Origin: Bacteroidota bacterium | Lineage (GTDB): Bacteria; Bacteroidota; Bacteroidia; Palsa-965 | Assembly (NCBI GenBank): GCA_006218065.1 | Contig: VBWE01000011.1 | Location: forward strand, 86,996-150,995 | Direction of reading: 5' to 3' | Length of the DNA stretch: 64,000 bases | Part shown: positions 17,856-27,223 of the stretch, piece by piece | Position numbering within the stretch: the first letter of the stretch is position 1 | Layout of the letters: each line of letters opens with the position of its first letter | Position numbers and translations under genes: made by a program | Notes under the pieces: model-generated | The model's input: the letters and a program-made list of their open reading frames with translations, nothing else | Database searches by the model: none | Told to the model about the DNA's origin: nothing

Positions 17856-18494
17856 CTATTTATTGCACTCGTCCAGCATCTTCTTCGCCTGTGCGGCTCC
17901 CCAGGTGGGTGAAATGCTGCTGGCGGGTTTAAATGTTTCGTATTTTTTTACGGCTTCTTCGAGCACGGGTTTTGCTTTGTCTTTTCCGCCGCCGAAAGCC
18001 GGGGGCGTGTAAAACTTACCTTGCCCGTCGAGCAGGTACACGCGCGGGTTATTCGCGTCGAGTTCTTTTGCTTTGGCGAGCAAAATGCCGGACTCAGGAC
18101 CGAATTTCGCGCCGCGCGTCATCGGGTTCACGCGGATACGCGAGGAAGTGGCCCAGGAACGCAGCACATAAATTTCGGAATTGTTCGGGCTGAGCGAATC
18201 GGCTTTGAGCAGGAGCGCATCCGCACGGTCGCAGTACTCGTCTGCTTTTGAAACGTCGTCCATATACGACATCAGGACGGAACAGTATGCCATGTAATAC
18301 TTCGGCAGCCATTCTTTTCCTTCGGCATTCGAAATCCGTTCGAAGGAATTATACACCTGCTGGAAATGTTCTTTCGTTTTTGCCGTATCGAGGATCGCGA
18401 GTTGTTTTTCCATGGCGGCGACGAATTTTTTATTCTGTGCCTGGATCGCCGGGAAACTGAGCACGGCAAAGAACAAGAGGATAATCTTTTTCAT
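17856..18494 (-). CDS. Secreted TPR-like protein
   Basis: 212 residues with a signal peptide of 19 residues (MKKIILLFFAVLSFPAIQAQ). The mature part is mostly helical and contains TPR-like pairs: KADEYCDRADALLLKADSLSPNNSEIYVLRSW and a later DANNPRVYLLDGQGKFY...DKAKPVLEEAVKKYETF. Probably a periplasmic scaffold. It starts 20 nt after the end of the broken TonB-receptor reading frame on the same strand, and proteins of this type often follow such receptors in Bacteroidota. No specific function can be given. Confidence 0.8.
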   Translation of the reverse strand: MKKIILLFFAVLSFPAIQAQNKKFVAAMEKQLAILDTAKTKEHFQQVYNSFERISNAEGKEWLPKYYMAYCSVLMSYMDDVSKADEYCDRADALLLKADSLSPNNSEIYVLRSWATSSRIRVNPMTRGAKFGPESGILLAKAKELDANNPRVYLLDGQGKFYTPPAFGGGKDKAKPVLEEAVKKYETFKPASSISPTWGAAQAKKMLDECNK

Positions 18495-18514
18495 TTTGTT
18501 TTTTGTTACAGTGG

Positions 18515-20646
18515 TTAGTTATTGTTGTTGATTACATCTTTCGTACGATCCTGGCCGAAGCTCATGAACATGCCGATGAAGAAAGAACGTTTTGCCGTCG
18601 GACCAATCGTCTCGCGGCGAAGCCCGTCATACGAATACCGGTAACCGTACACCTGGTCGAAACCCGGAACGTTGGTCACCGAAATCACGAAAACAGTAAA
18701 CGCTTTCCCGATCGTGGTGAGGTAACTGGCATTCATATTCAGGGAATGAAAATCGTATGTTCTGTCGCCGAGGAAAACAGGATTGTTCGGGTTGTAGTAC
18801 GGACGACCGGTCGCATAAAAATAGCTGAGCCCGACGCTGGTCATGATTTTCGGGAAAAACTTCTTGAACACCAGCGAGGCCGTATGATCCGCGACAAACG
18901 AAGGCTGTACGGTCTCCGGGTATTCATGCCAGTTGCGTTTGGCGTCGATGAACGTATAGGAAATCCAGTAATCAACATTCTTGAATGTTTTTTTGTCGCG
19001 CCAGAAAACATCGATGCCCTGCGCGTATCCGTCGCCCGTGTTTGCGAAATCCGGCGAGAACTTCAGCAGCTGGCTGTACTTTTTGTAATACGCTTCCACG
19101 CGGAAGGTGATGGCGTCGCTTTTTCATAACCGATTCCCGCGGGCGTGTACAGGTAATCGCGTTCGGGTTTCTGGTAAAAATCACCGTACGCAACGGAAGC
19201 CTGGCTGTTGTTCCCGGTTTTGAATGCCAGCGAGGCCCGCGGGGCAAGGCATGTTTTCGCCAGTATAGAAGAACTTTCAAAACGTCCGCCGGCGCGCGCC
19301 ACGATTTTAGGACCGAAATAAAAATCCGCTTCCGCAAAACCGGAACCGTAATTATCGAAGAAGCCGTACGCATACTGATTGTATTTTCCGTCTTCCACGA
19401 GGTATTGATACTCCCCGCCAAAACGGATCTGCGAACGGATGCCCAGCCCGCGCTGCATCATCACGCGTCCCTGGCTCAGCTGGCTGATCGCGCTGATGGA
19501 ATCGGCATCGAAAATAATCCGGTCGCGGTTGTGACTGAACGAAGTCGCAGCATCCACGCGCCAGCGGCCCACATACTCGCGGTAACTCAGGTTGGTGTAC
19601 ACGTTGTCGTTCTTCAGATCGAAAAGCGATTTATAATCGATGATACTGTCGATATCCTGCCGGCGCAAAGCGAGATCGCCGAGATTGAAATAGCCGTAAA
19701 ATTTCAGGATGCCGGTTTCGGAAGTTTTTTTGCGAAAGTTGAGCGAGCCACCGGTAAACTCGGGCTTGCGCACGTAATCGGGCAATTGCTTCACCAGCGC
19801 GAAATACGGCGCGAGGTTGGTGTAATTGATATCAAAACCCGCCGACATGTTTTTTTCTTTCCAGAGCTGGTTGTGCCCGCCGCCCACACCAACCGAGGAA
19901 ACAGCGAGCGTGGATGAAGTACGCTCAGGAAGATCCTGCGTCTCGAGTACAAGCACACTCGAAAGCGCCTGTCCGTACTGCGCGGAATAACCGCCGGTAC
20001 TGAAAACAGTTCCTTTAAAAAGAAACGGCGAAAAACGTCCGCGTGAAGCGATATCCGGCACCGAAGAAAAAAACGGGTTGTTCACCGCCATGCCGTCGAT
20101 GATCGTTTTTGTTTCCGCACCTGTTCCGCCGCGAACAAAAAGACCTTCGCTCTCGCCTACCTGCTGCGTCCCGGGAAGTGTTTTCAGCGCACCGTAAATA
20201 TCGCCCGAAGCCCCGGCGGTGGTTACAATATCCAGCGGCTTGAGTACGGTAGTCTTTTTTTCGTCGCTCGCTTCGATGGTGCCGGCGGAAATAACGACCA
20301 CGTCGAACTCCTGTACTTTTCCTTCGAGCGTAATGTCGATCGTGAGTGTTCCGCCGTTCAGCGCAACCGGTTTTTCCACGGTCCCGTAACCCATCATGCT
20401 GCAAACGAGCATCATGTTGCCGGTTTCCGAAGTACTGAAAGAATATTTTCCCTGCGCATCGGCCGTGGCGCCATCGTAACTATCCTTTATAAAGACGTTG
20501 GCGTTCGCTACCGGCTGCTTTTTGAGATCGGTAACCTGGCCGGAAATCGTCGTTTGAGCATTTGCACCGGATGCCGTACCGGTGAGCAGGAAAAGGGTCA
20601 AAGCCCCTGTTTTCAATAGATTCAGCTTATTCTTTATGCTTTTCAT
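18515..20646 (-). pseudogene. TonB-dependent receptor, disrupted by a frameshift with loss of a short segment
   Basis: The first 515 or so codons (from 20646) encode a signal peptide ending GANAQ, a carboxypeptidase-regulatory-like domain (about 32-115), a TonB plug (about 140-245, with LFVRGG and AQYGQALSSVL) and most of the barrel. The frame then runs out at 19063. The rest of the barrel, ending FFIGMFMSFGQ, continues in another frame from about 19125 to 18515. Comparing with family patterns, about a dozen residues (normally an H-Y-I/L-N-Y-Q strand between GYEKAT and the AITFRVEAYYKKY strand) are also missing. So a short deletion plus frame change occurred, or the assembly collapsed there. 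Without repair the protein would lack its last barrel strands and be non-functional. Confidence 0.85.
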
Positions 20647-20755
20647 TGCGCTGATTGTTCATATATCTGTCGCAAACATAAAGTAGTTTACAATATAAAC
20701 CAAATTATAACGCAGGATTTTTTTGAGGGAGTGCGCTATTATAAAGACAGGTGAT

Positions 20756-21082
20756 TTACTTCAGCTTCTCATTCGCCTTATGCCGCTCCGAATCCCGTTT
20801 CGTTTTCTTTTCGAGATTTTCTTCCAGGGCTTTCGCCAGGTCGATGCCGGTTTGATTGGCGAGACAGATGAGCACGAATAAAACATCGGCCAGTTCTTCA
20901 TCCAGTTTTTTGTCCTTGTCGGATTCCTTGAACGACTGGTCGCCATATTTGCGTGCGATGATGCGGGCCACTTCGCCGACTTCTTCCGTGAGCATGGCCA
21001 TGTTGGTGAGTTCGCTGAAATAGCGAACGCCGTGGACTTTTATCCACTGGTCCACGGCGCTCTGGGCTTCGTTTAAAGTCAT
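20756..21082 (-). CDS. MazG-like nucleotide pyrophosphohydrolase
   Basis: 108 residues. The MazG catalytic pattern is present: EEVGE at 33-37 and EELADVLF at 62-69, giving the four acidic metal ligands. Proteins of this size hydrolyse nucleoside triphosphates to monophosphates and are thought to clean up non-canonical nucleotides. The Lys/Glu-rich C-terminus (about 85-108) is probably a helix. It stands alone between two disrupted genes. Confidence 0.92.
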   Translation of the reverse strand: MTLNEAQSAVDQWIKVHGVRYFSELTNMAMLTEEVGEVARIIARKYGDQSFKESDKDKKLDEELADVLFVLICLANQTGIDLAKALEENLEKKTKRDSERHKANEKLK

Positions 21083-21118
21083 ACTACCTACTTCGTAGGG
21101 CGATGCGATGCATTGCCC

Positions 21119-21714
21119 TTACTGTGTGATTACTATTTTTTTCAGGGCGCCGATGTGGCCGTTGCTTTCGAGGCCGGCGAAGTAAAGTCCCTGCGCGAGC
21201 GAGACGCTGATCGTTTCTTTTTCGCTGTGCAGTTCGATACGCTGCGCGAGGCGTCCGTCGGCAGCATAAAGCAGCAGCACATCGCCTTCCGTGTGTTTCG
21301 GACGCCCGATCGTGAATTTTCCGCCGGAAGCCGGGTTGGGCATCAGGCTGAAATTCCCGGCCTGCAGTTCATCCATGCCCGTGGGAAGCGCAACGGTAAA
21401 CGTAGTCACCAGCGTATCGAAAGGAACAAAAGCCGGTGAACAGGTCGGCAGTCCGAAACCGCCGTCGAGCAGGTACGTGATCGTGTACGTTCCGGCAGGC
21501 AGCGTACCGAGCGGAACTGTATCGATATCATTGCAGATCACCGAAAGCATACCCATGCAATGAAAGCCGCGTAAGGAAATGTGAGGTACGGGTAAATCGT
21601 TACCGGCGTAGTCGTAGTCGGGTTTGCCGGTGAAACCACCAGCGAGTCTATTTGCTGCGCACTCACACCGGTGACGAACAGCGAAGCGAAAAATAACGTG
21701 TAGATATGTTTCAT
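21119..21714 (-). pseudogene. Small T9SS-sorted secreted protein, frame-disrupted
   Basis: The start MKHIYTLFFASLFVTGVSAQ (21714) and the first about 35 mature residues (SLVVSPANPTTTTPVTIY) are in one frame, which stops at 21538. The remainder (FHCMGMLSVICND, then LPAGTYTITY and a T9SS sorting domain with SLMPNPA ending ALKKIVITQ) is in another frame ending at 21119. In related small Bacteroidota proteins about 20-25 residues lie between the TFP strand and the A-Y/F-HCMGML strand. Here they are absent, so a deletion with frame change is likely. The original protein would be a short secreted beta-domain with a sorting tail. Confidence 0.75.
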
Positions 21715-21826
21715 TTTATCCTGTTTTGGTTTGCCTATCAAATTTACGAAATCGGGGGGTATGAGAACCGGCCTGTTGGACAATCGCTGCTTCCGGCAGG
21801 TCAGCGGTGAAAATGCAGGGATAAAT

Positions 21827-21908
21827 GGCATTTCGAATGCCGATTTGCGAATTTTGAATACTGGTTCACGTAGATTCGGCATTCGCAATTCGGCATTCGA
21901 CATTCATC
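21827..21908. repeat. Intergenic palindrome of ATTCGGC/GCATTCG-type short repeats
   Basis: The left arm (from 21827) reads GGCATTTCGAATGCCG followed by ATTTGCGAATTTTGAAT; the right arm (to 21908) is the near-complement, with ATTCGGCATTCG occurring twice at a distance of about 15 nt. The two arms can pair over roughly 25 nt. The repeat ends 1 nt before the tatC stop codon. Same class as the other short-period palindromes here. Confidence 0.7.
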
Positions 21909-21909
21909 A

Positions 21910-22764
21910 TTAAGCGTTTTGTTTCGCTTCCATCTTCTTCTCCACTCTTTTCGCCACCACGATACTCGCTTCGAAAAGTACCCAGAGAGGCAAAGCGACG
22001 AGCATCTGTGTGACCACGTCGGTTGTGGGCGTAATCACCGCGGCGAGGATCAGGATAACGATGAGCGCATAACGGCGGTTGCGTTTCAGGAAATCTGCCG
22101 TTACCAGGCCGAAACGGGTGAGGAAGAAAATGATGATCGGCAGTTCGAAGATGAGTCCCATGACCAGCACGAGCATCGTAACCACATCGATATAGGAATT
22201 GACGTCGAAAATATTGGCTATGGCCCCGCTGGCTTTATAATGCACGAGAAAATAAACCGCCAGCGGCGTAACGATAAAATAGCCGAAAAGCACACCCGAG
22301 AAAAACAGCAGCGACGCAGAAACCAAAAAGCCGCGCGCAGCCAGCATTTCATTGTTTTTCAGCGCGGGCCGCACAAAACGCCAGAGTTCCCAGAGCAGGT
22401 AGGGAAACCCGATCACCAGCCCGGCCACGAAAGCAGCCCACATATCGAGCGTGAACTGGCCGGTCATTTTGAAATTGGTCACCGGTACGTTGAAGTCCTT
22501 AAAACAGAGCGCGTCGCCCAAACCAACCTGGTGCGAAAGATTGCAGAGTACCGTGTACGTCGGGAAATCTTTATCGATCGGTCCGAAAAGCAGCATTTTG
22601 AACAGGATGTCCTTCCCGAAAATCTCGTCGTCCATAAACGCGATCGCCGCGAACAGCATAATGACAGCCGCCGATCGCACGAGATGCCAGCGCAAATCCT
22701 CGACATGATCGAGGAAAGACATATCGTCGCCTTTTTTCTTCTTTTTTCTGAAAAATCCGAGCAT
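21910..22764 (-). CDS. tatC: Sec-independent protein translocase subunit TatC
   Basis: 284 residues, six transmembrane segments. The cytoplasmic N-terminus carries the TatC signature MSFLDHVEDLRWHLVRS at about 15-31. A periplasmic loop of some 65 residues follows the first helix. Later helices contain the family motifs FPYLLWELWRFVRPALKNNE and GLIFELPIIIFFLTRFGLV, and the end of helix six has VITPTTDVVTQMLVALPLWVLFE. TatC is the twin-arginine signal receptor in the inner membrane. No tatA/B is adjacent here, which is common in this phylum. Confidence 0.97.
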   Translation of the reverse strand: MLGFFRKKKKKGDDMSFLDHVEDLRWHLVRSAAVIMLFAAIAFMDDEIFGKDILFKMLLFGPIDKDFPTYTVLCNLSHQVGLGDALCFKDFNVPVTNFKMTGQFTLDMWAAFVAGLVIGFPYLLWELWRFVRPALKNNEMLAARGFLVSASLLFFSGVLFGYFIVTPLAVYFLVHYKASGAIANIFDVNSYIDVVTMLVLVMGLIFELPIIIFFLTRFGLVTADFLKRNRRYALIVILILAAVITPTTDVVTQMLVALPLWVLFEASIVVAKRVEKKMEAKQNA

Positions 22765-22993
22765 AAAAACCGGGGCAAAGATAGTGTTTCGGCTGCATGT
22801 ATCGCGGGAATATGGTTGCGCCTGCCGGGATATGTTTCTTCCTGTGTCCGGGAAAAATTTTGCCGCAGATTTCGCAGGTTTACGGATATCCGTAGTCGCC
22901 GACTATGGATAGTAAAAGGAATGTGAAATCCGCAGTTCCATTATACCGTTGAAACTGCCGTTACCACTGAAAAATACTATCTTCGCACAACTC

Positions 22994-25282
22994 ATGAAAA
23001 ACAACCTGAAAAAGCCGGTTTTTCTCCTCGCGGCCTTGTTCGGAATTGCCTTGCTCGTGTTCGGATATGCCGAACATTTTCATAACCCTTTCCAGTTCGA
23101 CGATTCGCATACGATCGAGAACAACGTCTATATCCGCGATATCAAGAACATTCCCCTGTTTTTCGACAGCGCCGCCACCACCAGCACACTGCCTTCGAAC
23201 CAGGCCTACCGGCCGGGACTCACCACGCTCAACGCGATCGACACCTGGATAGGCGGCAAACCGGAGCCTGATCCTTTTTATTTCCACGTGCATATTTTCA
23301 TCAGCTACATCCTGCTGGGTATCCTGCTCTTCTTTTTCTTCCTGCACGTTTTCGAAAAGGCCAGCCCGGGCCGGGCTATGAACCACTGGCTCTCGCTTCT
23401 CGCCACCACCTGGTTCTGGGTGCATGCGGCGAACGCGGAAACGATCAACTACGTGATTTCACGATCCGATTCGGCTTCCACGTTCTGGATCATGCTTACG
23501 TTTATCACGTACCTGTACTCCGAAAAGACCCGAAAATACCTGCTCTTCCTTGTTCCTATGCTGGCGGGTTTCTTCATCAAAGAACCGGCGCTCATGTTCG
23601 CCCCGCTCCTGCTCGTTTATGAAGTACTTTTCGGAAAAATCAGTGCGCGGAAAATTGTGACGATCATCCTGGTTTTCGGTTTTGCCGGCGCGCTGTTCCT
23701 GTTCTCCCGTGCGAAAACGCCGGCCATGTGGACTTCAGGCGGCTACGACCAGGTCTCGTATATGCTCACGCAGCCTTTTGTTTTCATACACTATTTCAAC
23801 AATTTCATTTTACCGCTCAACCTCGCTGCTGATACGGACTGGGGATTGATCAAAAACCCGACGGATGATCGCGTGATTATCGGCGTGCTCTTCATTTTAC
23901 TCCTGCTTTTTATCGCCTGGAGATCTTCACGGACGCAGAAAGCGAAACCGATCGCATTCGGCATCCTTTGGTTTTTCATTGCACTCGCGCCTACTTCCAG
24001 TATTTTTCCGTTTGCGGAAGTGCTGAACGATCACCGCGTATTCTTCCCGTATATCGGTCTTGTCCTTGCATTCACCTGCGCAACGGGTTTGCTTCTCGAA
24101 AACATGATCGAACGTTATAAAACGAAACGTTCCGAAAGCCAGCTGCCGGTTTATCTTTTTTCTTTTTTAGCCTTTGTTTTTCTTTTCGCACATACGCTCG
24201 GAACGAGAGAACGTTGCCAGGTATGGAGCAGCGGGTATTCTCTCTGGAAAGACTGCGCGGAAAAATGTCCGAAAAACGGGCGCGGCCTGATGAATTATGC
24301 GAACGAAGTGGTCGCGCTCGGACGTAAAGCCATCGCCGATAACAATAAACCAAAAGCCGACAGTCTTTTCCATGTGGCCGACAGCGTGTATGCCATCGCG
24401 CAAAAAGAATGGCCGGATTATTCCTACATCTACATTAATGTGGCTGTGCTTCGCGAATGGCAGGGCAATCTCCCGGAAGCCGAAAAGAATTTCAAAAAAG
24501 CGATCGAGCTGCGCGCCGATAACCCGGAGTGCTATTATTTCCTCGCTGATTTTTACGTGCGCCGCGATCGCGCGGGAGAAGCGCCGCCGTTTATCCAGAG
24601 CGGACTCAACCTGAGTCCCGCACACGAAGGCCTGAATCGCCTGAAAAGTATTCTCGACAAAGGCGTTATTTCCATCAACCCGGTGGAAATGGCGCGACTC
24701 ACGGCGCAGAACACACCCACGCCGGAAAATTACCTCAACCTGAGCCTCGCATATTATAATGCGAACCTGTTTGCGCAATGCGTGGAAGCTGCGGAGCAGG
24801 CGCTCAAATTAAGACCGGGCTACGTGGAAGCATATAATAATATCTGCTCCGCCTGGAACAAACTGGGCGAATGGGACAAGGCCGCGGAGGCCGGTGCGAA
24901 AGGGCTGCAGCTCAAACCGGATTATGAAATGCTTCAGAATAACGTGCGGGTTGCAGCGGCCAATAAAGCGACCTATGAAAAACAGGAAGCGGGATTGCAG
25001 GCAAATCCGACTGCGGAAGGTTATCTCCAGTTCAGCCTGCAGTATTACAATTCCGGTATATTCAACAAATGCATCAGCATGGCTGAGAAAGCACTCACGA
25101 TCAAACCGGATTATGCGGATGCGTACAATAATATCTGCGCCGCGGCAAACATGACCGGGGATTTCGACAAAGCCATCGCTGCTGGTGAAAGCGCGCTTCG
25201 CATTAACCCGAACTATGAGCTTGCAAAAAACAATCTCGCTGAAGCTTTGCGAAGAAAACAGGCACAAGGCAAGACACCATAA
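22994..25282 (+). CDS. TMTC-like multi-spanning protein with C-terminal TPR repeats
   Basis: 762 residues from the ATG giving MKNNLKKPVFLL; the longer in-frame start adds a polar segment and is less likely. The first about 400 residues hold roughly ten transmembrane helices with an Asp-Asp pair in the first external loop (NPFQFDDSHTIENN), the arrangement of GT-C glycosyltransferases and of TMTC-type O-mannosyltransferases. From about residue 430 to the end come TPR repeats (for example LPEAEKNFKKAIELRADNPE, YVEAYNNICSAWNKLGEWDKAAE, YADAYNNICAAANMTGDFDKA). A lipid-linked sugar transferase acting on exported proteins is a reasonable guess; the acceptor is unknown. The carbamoyltransferase gene follows after 23 nt. 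Confidence 0.8.
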   Translation: MKNNLKKPVFLLAALFGIALLVFGYAEHFHNPFQFDDSHTIENNVYIRDIKNIPLFFDSAATTSTLPSNQAYRPGLTTLNAIDTWIGGKPEPDPFYFHVHIFISYILLGILLFFFFLHVFEKASPGRAMNHWLSLLATTWFWVHAANAETINYVISRSDSASTFWIMLTFITYLYSEKTRKYLLFLVPMLAGFFIKEPALMFAPLLLVYEVLFGKISARKIVTIILVFGFAGALFLFSRAKTPAMWTSGGYDQVSYMLTQPFVFIHYFNNFILPLNLAADTDWGLIKNPTDDRVIIGVLFILLLLFIAWRSSRTQKAKPIAFGILWFFIALAPTSSIFPFAEVLNDHRVFFPYIGLVLAFTCATGLLLENMIERYKTKRSESQLPVYLFSFLAFVFLFAHTLGTRERCQVWSSGYSLWKDCAEKCPKNGRGLMNYANEVVALGRKAIADNNKPKADSLFHVADSVYAIAQKEWPDYSYIYINVAVLREWQGNLPEAEKNFKKAIELRADNPECYYFLADFYVRRDRAGEAPPFIQSGLNLSPAHEGLNRLKSILDKGVISINPVEMARLTAQNTPTPENYLNLSLAYYNANLFAQCVEAAEQALKLRPGYVEAYNNICSAWNKLGEWDKAAEAGAKGLQLKPDYEMLQNNVRVAAANKATYEKQEAGLQANPTAEGYLQFSLQYYNSGIFNKCISMAEKALTIKPDYADAYNNICAAANMTGDFDKAIAAGESALRINPNYELAKNNLAEALRRKQAQGKTP

Positions 25283-25305
25283 TAAATCCCCGGCACACTG
25301 CATTT

Positions 25306-27066
25306 ATGAACATACTTGGATTTAATTGTTACGGACACGATTCGGCCGCTGCGCTGATCATCGACGACCAGGTTGTTTTTGCGGTGGAAGAAGAACGCCT
25401 CAACCGCAAAAAACATTACGGCGGAGTTCCGGAACACGCGATCCGCGCCTGTCTCGACCATGCAGGCATTACGCTTGCCGATATCGATCACGTTACTTTT
25501 TTCTGGAAGCCGTCCATTTCCTACGCAAAGGTTCCCGTTTTTCTTTTCAAATTCTGGAACAAGGTGCCGCAACTCATGCGCGAGCAGCGTAATTTTTCGG
25601 TGGAAGAAAATCTCGGTATGCTGAATTACCTGAAAGACATGAAACGTCTTCCGGAAACGCTGAAGAAATTATTCCCCACGGCCAAACAGCCGAAATTCAA
25701 ATTCCATTTGCTGGAGCACCACCTCTGCCATGCCGCCAGCGCATTCCTGCCCACGCCTTACGACGACGCCGCCATTTTCACGATCGACGGGGCCGGCGAG
25801 TGGACCACGTCACTTTCGGCGCACGGAAAAGGAAATACGATCACGAAAGTTTCTACGGTCGATACGCCGTATTCGCTGGGCGCTTTTTACCAGGCCGTTT
25901 CGCGTCACCTCGGATTCAAACTTATCGAAGGTCCGGGCAAACTGATGGGGCTCGCTTCGTACGGGAATCCGAATACGGAGGCTTACGAGAAAATGAAAAA
26001 ACTTGTGAAGCTTACGCCTGAAGGCGGTTTCAGGCTCGACATGAGTTATTTATGTTATCACTATACGCGCAAGACCGGCGTCACCAAAAAGTTCACCGAT
26101 CTTTTCGGCCCTTCGAAAAGCGAGGGCAAAGACTGGAACGAGCACGAACTGAACGTTGCAGCCGCAGCGCAGCACGTGGTGGAAGACGTGATCCTGCACA
26201 TGGTCCGCGTGCTGAAAGAAAAAACGAAAAGCGAAAACCTGTGCATGGCCGGCGGCGTGGCGCTGAACAGCGTGGCGAACGGGCTCATCGCACAATCCGG
26301 TTTATACAAAAACATTTTTATCCAGCCGGCTGCCGGTGATTCGGGAACGGCGCTGGGCAGTGCGCTGTATTACAACCACTGCGTGCTCAACCGCAAGCGG
26401 AAGTTCATCATGGATACCGCTTTCCTCGGCCCCGCTTCCGATGACAATGAATTTGAAGCGGCCCTGCGGAAACACAAACTTCCTTTTGTAAAAACACAAA
26501 AGAACTACGCGAATTTCGCCGCGAAAAAATTAGCCGAAGGAAAAATCATCGGCTGGTTCCAGGGCCGCATGGAATTCGGTCCGCGCGCGCTGGGCAACCG
26601 CAGCATCATCGCCAACCCGCTGGTGGCCGAAATGAAAACCGTACTCAACGCGCGTGTGAAATTCCGCGAAGGCTTCCGCCCGTTCGCCGCCATCGTGCTG
26701 GAAGAGGACTGCGGAAAATATTTCGACTGTGATTTTCCGAATCCATACATGCTGCTGGTTTATAACGTGCGGCCGGAATATCTCGGCAAACTTCCGTCGA
26801 TCACGCACGTGGATAATTCCGTGCGCATCCAGACCGTGAACAAAACGGAAAACCCGCAGATGCGCGACCTGCTCGAAGCATTTAAAAGAGAAACCAGCTA
26901 TTCGGTACTCGTCAATACTTCTTTCAACATCAAAGGTGAACCGATCGTGGCTACGGCCGAAGATGCCGTATTCAGCTTTGCCCGCGCCGACATGGACTAC
27001 ATGGTTATGGGTAATTACGTGGTGGCGAAACCGGGCGATGAGCGGAGCCTGGAAGGTTTGTTGTAA
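25306..27066 (+). CDS. NodU/CmcH-family carbamoyltransferase
   Basis: 586 residues, matching the family length. N-terminal ASKHA-fold part: MNILGFNCYGHDSAAALI, then the metal/carbamoyl site HHLCHAASAF, FTIDGAGEWTT and KLMGLASYGNP. C-terminal YrdC-like catalytic part with WFQGRMEFGPRALGNRSI and FREGFRPFAA. These enzymes move a carbamoyl group from carbamoyl phosphate to a hydroxyl of a sugar or antibiotic. Placed just behind a membrane-bound TMTC-like protein it may modify a surface glycan; that is inference. No secretion signal, so it acts in the cytoplasm. Confidence 0.93.
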   Translation: MNILGFNCYGHDSAAALIIDDQVVFAVEEERLNRKKHYGGVPEHAIRACLDHAGITLADIDHVTFFWKPSISYAKVPVFLFKFWNKVPQLMREQRNFSVEENLGMLNYLKDMKRLPETLKKLFPTAKQPKFKFHLLEHHLCHAASAFLPTPYDDAAIFTIDGAGEWTTSLSAHGKGNTITKVSTVDTPYSLGAFYQAVSRHLGFKLIEGPGKLMGLASYGNPNTEAYEKMKKLVKLTPEGGFRLDMSYLCYHYTRKTGVTKKFTDLFGPSKSEGKDWNEHELNVAAAAQHVVEDVILHMVRVLKEKTKSENLCMAGGVALNSVANGLIAQSGLYKNIFIQPAAGDSGTALGSALYYNHCVLNRKRKFIMDTAFLGPASDDNEFEAALRKHKLPFVKTQKNYANFAAKKLAEGKIIGWFQGRMEFGPRALGNRSIIANPLVAEMKTVLNARVKFREGFRPFAAIVLEEDCGKYFDCDFPNPYMLLVYNVRPEYLGKLPSITHVDNSVRIQTVNKTENPQMRDLLEAFKRETSYSVLVNTSFNIKGEPIVATAEDAVFSFARADMDYMVMGNYVVAKPGDERSLEGLL

Positions 27067-27223
27067 ATCTTCCGGCAAAGGATAATCTGTCCGCATTCTC
27101 CACTTCAATATCCTTCCGATTCGATTCTCTGTTTTTTATTAACAGGCGCTGGCTTATTTGCAGTAACTGGCCTACTTTGGTATGTCAGCTATCCCGTATT
27201 ATCCATTGCAATAAATTCCTGCC

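Noticed and set aside
21919-22926. Open frame of 335 codons on the plus strand
   Set aside because: Antisense to tatC, whose identity is certain. The product is very rich in His, Arg and Glu without a domain.
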